A stretch of DNA of 64,000 nt, from assembly GCA_964605775.1 (NCBI GenBank), contig CAZSDU010000004.1, forward strand, positions 62,001 to 126,000. The letters run 5' to 3'. Shown one piece after another: positions 54,305 to 62,118 of this stretch; the first letter of the stretch is position 1, and each line of letters opens with the position of its first letter. The position numbers and the translations under genes were made by a program. This stretch comes from CAZSDU01 sp964605775 (GTDB lineage: Bacteria > Bacteroidota > Bacteroidia > Bacteroidales > FEN-979). The notes beneath the pieces are model-generated. The model saw nothing but the letters and a program-made list of their open reading frames with translations. It was not told where the DNA came from and made no database searches.

Positions 54305-57036
54305 AGAAACTCAGGATTTTTCTGATCGGACTTGCTGTCGTTATTTTTATAACCGGACTCTGTTTTCTGGCATACCGCCTTTATATTAAGGTTCAAATAC
54401 CTACTGCTTCACCTTATAGTGCAATCCCTGAAAATACCGCAATCATCATAAAACTGAATAAAGCCGGAAAGCTGTGGGAAGAATTAAACCGCTCCAACCT
54501 GCTTTGGAAGGAACTTACCAGGTTTCCGGGGATTAAATCCATACAGGACGAGATCCGGCAGATGGATTCTGTGTGCCGGAAAAATCAGAAATTCAACAAA
54601 CTGGTCCGCCAGTATAACCTGATTATTTCAATCTCTGTAAGCGGGAGATCCAGCTTTGGCGCACTCTACCTTACTACCCTGCCCGGACCTCGTCCGGAAC
54701 ATGAACTGCTGACCTTCTTGAAAGATTTTATGGAGGAAAAAGCAACCCTTGTTGAGACTCCTTATGCGGAAACCCGGATATACCGTTTTTCCTCCGGAGA
54801 AAAGGGTAGTCCATTTTACTTTGCCGTTCTCAAGGGCGTTTTTATGGGCAGCTATCGATCCGACCTAGTGAAAAAAAGCATTGACCGTCTGTCGCTCAAT
54901 ACGCCAACTGTGGCTTCAGGAGGCTTCAGAAAAGTAGAATCCACCACCGGAAAAAACGTGGATGCTAATATTTATATCAACTATCGCTACTTCTCCATGA
55001 TCCTGCTTAAAATTACCAGGGAAGAAGCCCTCCCGGATTTATTGAAAGTTGCCCGCTTTGCCGATTGGAGTGGCATGGATGTATTGATTAAAAAAGATGA
55101 ACTCCTGTTGACTGGATATACCACAGCCACAGATTCCAGTGTGTATTTTCTTTCCCTCTTCAATAATCAGTATCCTCAGAAAATTGAAATAACGGCTACC
55201 ATTCCTGCTTCCTGTTCCTATTTTACATTTTTCGGATGGAATGACCCTGGGCAGTATATGAAGCGCTATTTGTCCAGAAAACTAAGAAATGACGCCTATT
55301 CTGGAAAATTTCCAAAAACACCTTCGATTTTTGACCAGAATGCGTTGGATCTCTCCGCTTACTTCACTCCCTGGATTGGCAATCAGGCTTGCCTTGCCGT
55401 CATTGAATCAAATAGTAAACCTCAGCAGAACATTACCTTTGCGTCATTTAAATGCCTCGACACCCTCCTGACCCGCCAGTATCTCAGAAAGCTTGCCGAC
55501 ACCCTGGGAATGAAGTCGGATTCTTTGATATATAAAGGCCATAGCATCTACGGGATGAACTTCACTTCTCCCCTACCGATCATATTTGGTGAATTATTTG
55601 AAAAATCCCAGGCAAAATTTTATGGCTTCCTTCAGGATTATGTTGTCTTTTGTTCCCAGCGTAAAGATTTCCAGTATTTAGTGGATGAGGAAATGGCCGG
55701 AAATATGCTGAGTAAAAACAAAGACTATCTTGATTTTTTCAGCGAATTTCCGGATAATGCCAATGTCTTCTACTACTTCAATACAAGAAATGCATCCTCC
55801 AGCTTGAAAAACATTCTCACGGATGAACTGAATTTCAACCTGAAACCCCTGACCGACAGCATTAAAAAATTCCAGTCCCTGGCATTACAGTTCAACAACC
55901 AGGAGGGAATGTTTTATTCCAGCATGTATCTTCGTTTCAATCCCAATCTTTCGCAGGAAGGTCCGTTATTATGGCAAACAGCGCTTGATACAACCCTTTT
56001 GGGGAAACCTGAAATCATCAATGACCTTGGAATACCACTGATCGTTGCCTGGGATGTTTCAGGAAATTTATATGGCGTTGATCCGGAGGGAAAGATACTG
56101 TGGAAAAACAAGATCATGGGAAAAATACGCGACAGGGTTCATTCCATCCTACTACCCGGAATGGATTCAGCGCTTATCCTATTCAATACCGATACCCATC
56201 TTTATCTGATCCATGCTGACGGACGTCTGGCAGATCGATTCCCGATGCGTTTCCCCCTCCGTGCCACCAATGGCCTGACCCTCATTGACCATAACAACCA
56301 GAAGGATTACCGTATATTGGTTGCCTTCGAGGATCAAAGGGTATATACCTTTACCCTGTCAGGAAAATCTGTGAATTCCTGGGATCCTCCCCATCTGAAA
56401 GAGGATATTATTCTGCCGGTTATTCATAAAAAAATCTCAGGCGTGGATTATATTCTGATCTCCGGTGATAAAGGGAAAGTCATGATTGTTGACCAAAACG
56501 GAAAGACATCCATCAACCTGAGTCCCAAATTCGGACATTCTCCGAATTCAGGCTTTTACCTCAACCGCACCAACCGAAAAGGATTGTTCGTTACCACGGA
56601 ACCCGATGGCAAGGTGATTTTTATCACGTCCGGTGGAAAAATCAATGAAGCTACCCTGAATTTATTCAGCAATGACCATTATTTCTTTTATGAAGATATC
56701 ACCGGGAACGGTTCTCCTGAATTCATCGTGTTTGACAGAAATACATTGTATTATTATAACCGTTATTATAAACTCATCTATTCCTATACTTTCCGCCGTG
56801 AAATTCTCACGCCTCCCTTCCTGCTCCACTCGCCTGCAGGCAAGGCCATGATCGGACTGGTCGCTCCTGACACCCGTGAACTTTTCCTGTTTGATCATCA
56901 TGGACTAAGAGAAATGGAAACCGGGTTAAGAGGCACAACTCCCTTTAGCATTGTCTCCCTGGGCAATTACAGCCAAACCAGCCTGGTGGTTGGGTCAGGA
57001 AAGATGCTAAAAAATTACCGTTTAACGAAGCCTTAG
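54301..57036 (+). CDS. Large membrane-anchored protein, DUF3352-like with propeller-like C-terminus
   Basis: A 911-residue protein with a single N-terminal membrane helix (residues 5-28) and the rest outside the cytoplasm. Residues about 40-560 resemble DUF3352 proteins (PENTAIIIKLNKAGKLWEEL, FKCLDTLLTRQYL). From about 575 on there are repeated blades with the DGKILWKN/ADGRLADRFPMRF pattern (WDVSGNLYGVDPEGKILWKN, LYLIHADGRL, FEDQRVYTFTLSGK, IVDQNGKTSINL, DITGNGSPEFIVFD), like a PQQ/FG-GAP beta-propeller. No function is known to me. Its start overlaps rnhB by four bases and its end overlaps the convergent murD-fusion gene by 15 bases. Confidence 0.65.
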   Translation: MKKLRIFLIGLAVVIFITGLCFLAYRLYIKVQIPTASPYSAIPENTAIIIKLNKAGKLWEELNRSNLLWKELTRFPGIKSIQDEIRQMDSVCRKNQKFNKLVRQYNLIISISVSGRSSFGALYLTTLPGPRPEHELLTFLKDFMEEKATLVETPYAETRIYRFSSGEKGSPFYFAVLKGVFMGSYRSDLVKKSIDRLSLNTPTVASGGFRKVESTTGKNVDANIYINYRYFSMILLKITREEALPDLLKVARFADWSGMDVLIKKDELLLTGYTTATDSSVYFLSLFNNQYPQKIEITATIPASCSYFTFFGWNDPGQYMKRYLSRKLRNDAYSGKFPKTPSIFDQNALDLSAYFTPWIGNQACLAVIESNSKPQQNITFASFKCLDTLLTRQYLRKLADTLGMKSDSLIYKGHSIYGMNFTSPLPIIFGELFEKSQAKFYGFLQDYVVFCSQRKDFQYLVDEEMAGNMLSKNKDYLDFFSEFPDNANVFYYFNTRNASSSLKNILTDELNFNLKPLTDSIKKFQSLALQFNNQEGMFYSSMYLRFNPNLSQEGPLLWQTALDTTLLGKPEIINDLGIPLIVAWDVSGNLYGVDPEGKILWKNKIMGKIRDRVHSILLPGMDSALILFNTDTHLYLIHADGRLADRFPMRFPLRATNGLTLIDHNNQKDYRILVAFEDQRVYTFTLSGKSVNSWDPPHLKEDIILPVIHKKISGVDYILISGDKGKVMIVDQNGKTSINLSPKFGHSPNSGFYLNRTNRKGLFVTTEPDGKVIFITSGGKINEATLNLFSNDHYFFYEDITGNGSPEFIVFDRNTLYYYNRYYKLIYSYTFRREILTPPFLLHSPAGKAMIGLVAPDTRELFLFDHHGLREMETGLRGTTPFSIVSLGNYSQTSLVVGSGKMLKNYRLTKP

Positions 57037-59340
57037 GACACTTCCCTGACGGGGTTCAATCCCGTAGGAAAGATGATTCCGCTTGGCCAGTACTTTCAAT
57101 TTAATCCCATAAAGTTGGGATATCTGGTGTAAGGTTTCTCCTTCCCTGACAATATGTGCCGTTGAAGCGCCTTTCCTGCGTTTTGGTTCAAGATAGATGA
57201 TCTCTCCAGATGTATTGGATACCACGGATGGAAGATCATTGAATTTTCTCAGGCGTTTAGCCGAAACCCCAAATTCCTTGGCCAGGCTTTCAATTCGATC
57301 ACCCTGACGGGAGATGATCAGTTGTAACTGGTTATTCAGATAAACCTTACGGTGGTTCGGCCATTCTCCGAATACTTCCAGTGTACTCAACCAGGTCAGA
57401 TTTCCAAAACCTCCTGTATTTTCTTTTGCTAAAGGAGGTATATTATTAACAATATCATATTGGTAGAGTCCGAATCTTTCTATCGCCCTGATCAGCATAT
57501 CTGCATAGGCCGGGTTGGTGGCATATCCTGCCGACTGAAGTCCCTTGGACCATCCCCGGTAATCTGTGACATCCAGGTTAAAAAGACCTTTATAGCGGTC
57601 CCTTTGGGTCAGGAAAAAAGAATGATCGCGAAATGACTCCTCAGGATTATCATACCTTCGGAAACATTCATTTGGATGATCATCATCCTGATAATACGTT
57701 TTTCCCAGCCAGCCCTTATGACACTTTATCCCAAAATGATTGTTGGCTTCGATGGCCATTGGACTCTGTCCGGCCCTCGATTCAATGATCCCCTGGGCGA
57801 GGGTTATACTGGCAGGAATCCGGTAGATCATCATTTCCTGAATGGCAATGTCCTTATATCGCTGGATATAAACCTCCACATTAGTGGCATAATCCGATTT
57901 CTGAGCATAATTACTGAATTCCACAAAGAAAAACAGAAATATCAGGACGAAACGAATCAGTTCCCTGAACCTTTTCCCTCTTTCCTCGAAGTTGTTGAAC
58001 TCATCATAGCTGGCCGCTGCAGGAGAAAGAAGACAGGCATGACCCGGTCTCGTTTCACGAAAAACAATGGGACGAAAATCATCAAACCGCCTGATATAAA
58101 ATAATTTCTTGTCCTTTAATGGATATTGCTCCATTTGCTCTCCAATACGTTTTCCAGCAGCGCCAACCAGGATCAGGTTACGTATGTCAGTGTCAGATAA
58201 AAAAACCGCTAAACCTGAATAATCTATGCCGCGGTCAAAGCCACCGGCAATCAGGGTGTCCACGTCCGGGATCGCTTTTACTGCTTCCATGCATGCTTCG
58301 GGTATGGTGGAAATAGAATCATTATAAAAATGGATTCCGCGATATTCTCCCAGATATTCCAACCGATGCTGTAAGCCTTTGAAACTTTCAATGCCTTCTT
58401 CGATAAACTCGTTGGAGATCCCCAAGATTTTTAAAACGTTGAGTGCCGCCAGAATATTATTCAGGTTATGCTCTCCCCTTAAAAACCTTTCCTGATGTAT
58501 TTTCCAGACTTCCTCACGGAGATGGCCATCCGAAAAGCAACACCATCCATCCTGGATATAAGCTCCCGGGATCATTTCCTGATGAATAGAAAATGGCCTG
58601 GAAATCCGGTCATCAAAATAGGGTTTCAGGTGATTTTTTAATCGTTCATCCTCGAAATTATAAACCAGAACGTCTTGGTGCTTCTGATACTTAATGATGT
58701 TAATTTTTGCCAATTGATAGTCCTCATAAGAGGGGTAGGCGTCGAGGTGTTCCTGAAAAAGGTTCAGTAAAACTGCAATATGCGGCGACTTCTCAAGGTA
58801 TTCCAACTGATGCGAGGAAAGTTCGAAAACAATTTTCGTTTCGGGTTTGATTAGATCAGTAAAATGAAAAGCAGGATTGCCGATATTTCCGACAAGTATC
58901 GTATCTTCCCCGGCTGTCTTCAGCATATGATGAATCAGACTGGCGGTGGTGCTTTTACCTTTGGTCCCGCTAATCCCGATCACCCTCGAAGCATAAGCCT
59001 GGAGGAATAGATCCGTCTGAGAAGTGATCTTTTCCCGCGACACCGCCTGATTCCCCGTGCAATAGGGTGAAAGTTGCTTCCAGATGGGAATTCCCGGCGA
59101 ACGGAAAATCAGGTCAAAAGAATTAAGATGGTCAAGATAAGCTGGACCGGAAATAATATCCACATTGGGATCGTTTCTTAAAACAGGATTCTCTCCCACC
59201 TTCTCATTGAGATCTGCAATGGTGATCATTTTGCCCGGAAAAATTTCTCGGATCAGGGTATAACTTGACTGTCCCTCCCTTCCAAATCCAAGCAAGAGTA
59301 CCGATCGGTCAGCAATTCTATTCCGGATCAGATCAATCAT
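57022..59340 (-). CDS. MurD-family ligase fused in frame to GH73 glucosaminidase and LysM
   Basis: A 772-residue predicted fusion. Residues 1-463 are a complete MurD-type ligase: P-loop GISGTKGKSTTASL, ELSSHQLEYLE, NLFQEHLDAYPSYEDYQLAK with the position of the carbamylated lysine, RGEHNLNN, and the C-terminal LLSPAAASYDEFNNFEERG. Where MurD normally stops, the frame goes on into a positively charged, then hydrophobic segment (IRFVLIFLFFFVEFSNYAQ, residues 462-480) that reads like a signal peptide. A GH73 glucosaminidase follows (about 487-630; ITLAQGIIESRAGQS with Glu520 as likely acid) and two LysM-like repeats (about 666-718 and 729-772). No in-frame ATG or TTG lies at the junction. It overlaps the murL-like gene by 8 bases. 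With MurL upstream, the ligase is likely MurD2, adding L-Glu to UDP-MurNAc-L-Ala. Confidence 0.85.
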   Translation of the reverse strand: MIDLIRNRIADRSVLLLGFGREGQSSYTLIREIFPGKMITIADLNEKVGENPVLRNDPNVDIISGPAYLDHLNSFDLIFRSPGIPIWKQLSPYCTGNQAVSREKITSQTDLFLQAYASRVIGISGTKGKSTTASLIHHMLKTAGEDTILVGNIGNPAFHFTDLIKPETKIVFELSSHQLEYLEKSPHIAVLLNLFQEHLDAYPSYEDYQLAKINIIKYQKHQDVLVYNFEDERLKNHLKPYFDDRISRPFSIHQEMIPGAYIQDGWCCFSDGHLREEVWKIHQERFLRGEHNLNNILAALNVLKILGISNEFIEEGIESFKGLQHRLEYLGEYRGIHFYNDSISTIPEACMEAVKAIPDVDTLIAGGFDRGIDYSGLAVFLSDTDIRNLILVGAAGKRIGEQMEQYPLKDKKLFYIRRFDDFRPIVFRETRPGHACLLSPAAASYDEFNNFEERGKRFRELIRFVLIFLFFFVEFSNYAQKSDYATNVEVYIQRYKDIAIQEMMIYRIPASITLAQGIIESRAGQSPMAIEANNHFGIKCHKGWLGKTYYQDDDHPNECFRRYDNPEESFRDHSFFLTQRDRYKGLFNLDVTDYRGWSKGLQSAGYATNPAYADMLIRAIERFGLYQYDIVNNIPPLAKENTGGFGNLTWLSTLEVFGEWPNHRKVYLNNQLQLIISRQGDRIESLAKEFGVSAKRLRKFNDLPSVVSNTSGEIIYLEPKRRKGASTAHIVREGETLHQISQLYGIKLKVLAKRNHLSYGIEPRQGSVLRLR

Positions 59341-60712
59341 TCAAAACGGTTTTTAATCGTTGTTCAAAGTTTGGCGGAAGAAAATGATGATTTTCAAATT
59401 TTTTCATAAAGCATTGAAAATCAATTGAACGATAGCGAATGAAGGGTTCCGACCGGAAATAATTTTTCAGCAGTTCAGGAAGTGCATGATTTTTCCTCTG
59501 GCGAATGGTTTCACATAAAGCAAGGTTCACTTCGGTGATGGTGCCCACGCAGTCGAAAGGTTTTTCCTCGGTAAGACCACATAATTGATCGAAATAAATC
59601 TGTAGGGAAGAATCTCTCAAAAGGTTCTTCCCGAAAATTTGGATCAGTTGTTCTTCCGTTAAAAACGGAGATAAGATAATATAAGTAAACAGGCATTTGG
59701 CACACTTTCCGCACCAGGAATCGGTTTTACTCCCCGCATTGCAACTGCGGAATACCGGATGATACTGCTCAAATAAGGAAAACAGTCTGGCAATCTGTAA
59801 TTCACTGACAGGCCGGAGAAAGCTGAAGTAATTAATTTCAGGGCTGATCCATTCATTGAGATAATCACGGAAATCTGACTCGAACAAAACAGATTTGGAG
59901 TACTGATGATTGATATTTGTTCCGTAAATCGTCGCCTCATTAGCGCTGGATTCATTGGAAAGCGCAATATGCCGATGACCTGTCAGAATGGCGGTCAACA
60001 CGGCAACAAAAGCCAGAAGGGCAGAAAATGGCGTATGCCCGTTAAGAAAGCCTTTTTCATTCAGCCTTAGCAATCCTTTATCCAGGCTACGGTCGATCTG
60101 CAGGAAATCCTTAGGCTCAAAACCTGCCGCCTTGATGGTGTTCAAACTCGCACTCCTGGGATTCATAATCAGGGGCAAAACAGGTGAACCATGTTTTAAC
60201 AGCTCAAGGGTGACGGCAGAGTCCTTGCCACCTCCAACCGGAATGATCAGGGTATTATCGAATGTATAGCGTTGAAAGGGAAAACCAAAACGGGAATCCA
60301 CCTCCATTTCCATGAAATCATCCAAACCGGCTGAAATGGAATTAAGGTAAAAGAATTCTCCCAGTCCATTGAAGTACAACTTTTTCCACCATTCAATCTG
60401 ACGAGATGACAGCAGAAAAGGGCGAATGATCAGTTTGGGTGAACAGGCGGCCTTCCAATAGCTGATCAGTTCAATCATACCCAGATTAAACACGATCGCA
60501 TCCATTTTGCCTTTAAGCTGTTCTGGGGATAGAATAAGACCTTTGGCTGGAATGAAATAAGCGGGATGGAAAGTATATTTTCCGGATAAATTAAAAGTAT
60601 AGGAAATCCTTAAGCCTTCGGCTGAAATTTTATACGATTGTTTTTCAAATGCAAACCATGGAAACTGGGCACGAAATTGCATAAATTTTTCCTGGTGGTT
60701 TGACTTCAACAT
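59333..60712 (-). CDS. murL: MurL-like UDP-MurNAc-L-Ala-L-Glu epimerase
   Basis: A 459-residue cytoplasmic protein. An N-terminal domain (about 1-145) has no known motif. The central ATP-pyrophosphatase domain has the PP-loop IIPVGGGKDSAVTLELL (residues 157-173) and SNESSANEATIYG...NHQYSKS, then four cysteines, CNAGSKTDSWCGKCAKC (324, 334, 337 and 340), like the zinc site of QueC. MurL of Xanthomonas uses ATP to AMP and PPi to invert the terminal L-Glu of the MurD2 product, and PP-loop chemistry fits that. The adjacent MurD supports the name. Without that context it would be called a PP-loop ATPase of unknown function. The start is the ATG at 60712. Confidence 0.8.
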   Translation of the reverse strand: MLKSNHQEKFMQFRAQFPWFAFEKQSYKISAEGLRISYTFNLSGKYTFHPAYFIPAKGLILSPEQLKGKMDAIVFNLGMIELISYWKAACSPKLIIRPFLLSSRQIEWWKKLYFNGLGEFFYLNSISAGLDDFMEMEVDSRFGFPFQRYTFDNTLIIPVGGGKDSAVTLELLKHGSPVLPLIMNPRSASLNTIKAAGFEPKDFLQIDRSLDKGLLRLNEKGFLNGHTPFSALLAFVAVLTAILTGHRHIALSNESSANEATIYGTNINHQYSKSVLFESDFRDYLNEWISPEINYFSFLRPVSELQIARLFSLFEQYHPVFRSCNAGSKTDSWCGKCAKCLFTYIILSPFLTEEQLIQIFGKNLLRDSSLQIYFDQLCGLTEEKPFDCVGTITEVNLALCETIRQRKNHALPELLKNYFRSEPFIRYRSIDFQCFMKKFENHHFLPPNFEQRLKTVLND

Positions 60713-60730
60713 GAAATGGTATTATTTTTG
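60699..60730 (+). promoter_or_regulatory. Promoter of the YqgE gene
   Basis: TTTG (60699-60702) and TATTTTTG (60723-60730) are 20 bases apart, an exact -33/-7 pair, ending 39 bases before the ATG at 60770. Its -33 box lies inside the first codons of murL. Confidence 0.8.
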
Positions 60731-60744
60731 TCAGCGAGTGAAGA

Positions 60745-60752
60745 CAAAATTA
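60745..60752 (-). promoter_or_regulatory. -7 element of the murL-murD2 operon
   Basis: TAATTTTG on the minus strand matches TAnnTTTG, 32 bases before the murL ATG. The -33 box is not clear. The start sites of this promoter and of the YqgE promoter should lie within a few bases of each other, so the two face each other. Confidence 0.5.
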
Positions 60753-60769
60753 ATAAAATTGTCGGATTC

Positions 60770-61330
60770 ATGACATCATCCCTGATAAAACCGAAACAAG
60801 GCATTATCCTGATCTCAGAACCCTCTTTGAGGGATTACTACTTCCGGCAATCGGTAGTCCTGCTTGCAGAGCATAACGAAGAAGGCACTTTTGGCGTGAT
60901 CATCAATAAACCCCTTGAGACCAGACTTAGTGAAGTGATACCTGACTTCCCCGATGTCGACCTTTCCTTATATCTTGGAGGACCTGTTCAAACCGACAAT
61001 TTATTCTATATTCATACGATAGACCATATTGAACAGAGTTTTCCAATTATCGAGGGACTGTATTGGGGAGGTGACCTTGATATCATCAAGGGCATGATAG
61101 AGAAAGGAAAAGTCAGCAAACACGAAATAAGGTTTTTCATCGGATATTCAGGCTGGCATCCCAAACAGCTCGACCATGAAATTCAAGAGAAATCCTGGGT
61201 TCTTTCCCATACAACCGTTAATGAAATCATCTATGCTGAACCTGAAAAACTATGGAGCTCTCATCTGAAAAGCATGGGGAAAGATTATGCCATCTGGGCG
61301 AATTTTCCTGCAGACCCGTCCCTCAACTAA
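60770..61330 (+). CDS. YqgE/AlgH-family protein
   Basis: A 186-residue cytoplasmic protein of the YqgE/AlgH family. The start KPKQGIILISEPSLRDYYFRQSVVLLAEHN, the GVIINKPLE segment, LYLGGPVQTDNLFYIH and FIGYSGWHPKQLDHEI are typical. Function unclear: the name AlgH came from alginate regulation in Pseudomonas, but most members are not linked to alginate. The start is ATG 60770, because an upstream in-frame extension to 60716 falls in the promoter. Confidence 0.9.
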   Translation: MTSSLIKPKQGIILISEPSLRDYYFRQSVVLLAEHNEEGTFGVIINKPLETRLSEVIPDFPDVDLSLYLGGPVQTDNLFYIHTIDHIEQSFPIIEGLYWGGDLDIIKGMIEKGKVSKHEIRFFIGYSGWHPKQLDHEIQEKSWVLSHTTVNEIIYAEPEKLWSSHLKSMGKDYAIWANFPADPSLN

Positions 61331-61351
61331 TTCAAGACTTAATCCCTCTCA

Positions 61352-62065
61352 ATGAAAAAAAATGATCTGTCAATATCTGTTATCACCCTTTTCATCATTT
61401 CTTCTTTCTTTGTTTTTCCATCATTCCGGGATACCTACCATCATCTGAATGCACATTATCCTTATTGTGCCAGCTTTGTTAAATTCGCCATTCTTGCTAC
61501 TTTCGGAGAATGTCTGGGGTTGAGAATCAGGACAGGCCAATACTGGAAAGAAGGATTTGGGATTATCCCCAGGGCTATAGTATGGGGATTCCTTGGCATC
61601 ACCATCAAAATGGCTTTTGTGGTTTTCGGGGAAGGAGCACCCCTGATGTTAAAGACCATGGGCTTTCATTTCCCGACAACCAACCCGGCCGATATACTCC
61701 GCCAGCACGATTTTAGCTGGCTTAAGCTTCTGTCTGCCTTTTCGGTCAGTACAAGCCTGAATGTATTTTTCGCTCCGGTCTTTATGACTTTTCACCGGAT
61801 TACGGATATGCATATTGCAGCAACACATGGCAGCATGAAAGATTTTCTTGGGCCAATCCCCATGGCCAGATATTTCGAACATATCGATTGGGACAGCATG
61901 TGGAACTTCGTTTTTAAAAAAACCATCATATTCTTTTGGATCCCGGCTCAAACCCTGAATTTTATGCTCCCGGAAGACTACCGCATCCTGATTGCAGCCA
62001 TTTACAGTATCATCCTTGGTGTGATCTTGTCCCTGGCCTCGATGATGGCAAAAAAACGAATGTGA
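61352..62065 (+). CDS. Mpv17/PMP22-like membrane protein
   Basis: A 237-residue protein with about four hydrophobic helices. Its C-terminal part has FFWIPAQTLNFMLPEDYRILIAAIYSIILGVILS, close to the WP-x-Q-x-x-N-F...P...R pattern of the Mpv17/PMP22 family, which in eukaryotes consists of channels of mitochondrial and peroxisomal membranes. Bacterial members are less known. It follows YqgE by 21 bases, so the two are probably co-transcribed. The family call rests on one motif and overall topology, and the function is unknown. Confidence 0.55.
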   Translation: MKKNDLSISVITLFIISSFFVFPSFRDTYHHLNAHYPYCASFVKFAILATFGECLGLRIRTGQYWKEGFGIIPRAIVWGFLGITIKMAFVVFGEGAPLMLKTMGFHFPTTNPADILRQHDFSWLKLLSAFSVSTSLNVFFAPVFMTFHRITDMHIAATHGSMKDFLGPIPMARYFEHIDWDSMWNFVFKKTIIFFWIPAQTLNFMLPEDYRILIAAIYSIILGVILSLASMMAKKRM

Positions 62066-62070
62066 CATGG

Positions 62071-62102
62071 TTTGTTTTATTTCCTGATTTTTAATACTTT
62101 TG
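62071..62102 (+). promoter_or_regulatory. Promoter of the glycyl radical enzyme gene
   Basis: TTTG (62071-62074) and TACTTTTG (62095-62102) are 20 bases apart, an exact match to the Bacteroidota pattern, ending 16 bases before the ATG at 62119. Confidence 0.8.
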
Positions 62103-62118
62103 AAAAAACAACCTCCCG

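Noticed and set aside
57900..58000. A frameshift or sequencing error creating the MurD-glucosaminidase fusion
   Set aside because: Both other frames have stops around the junction, and the only nearby ATG pair opens a 16-codon frame that stops before the hydrophobic segment. No single-base change yields two normal genes, so the fusion is reported, with read checking advised.
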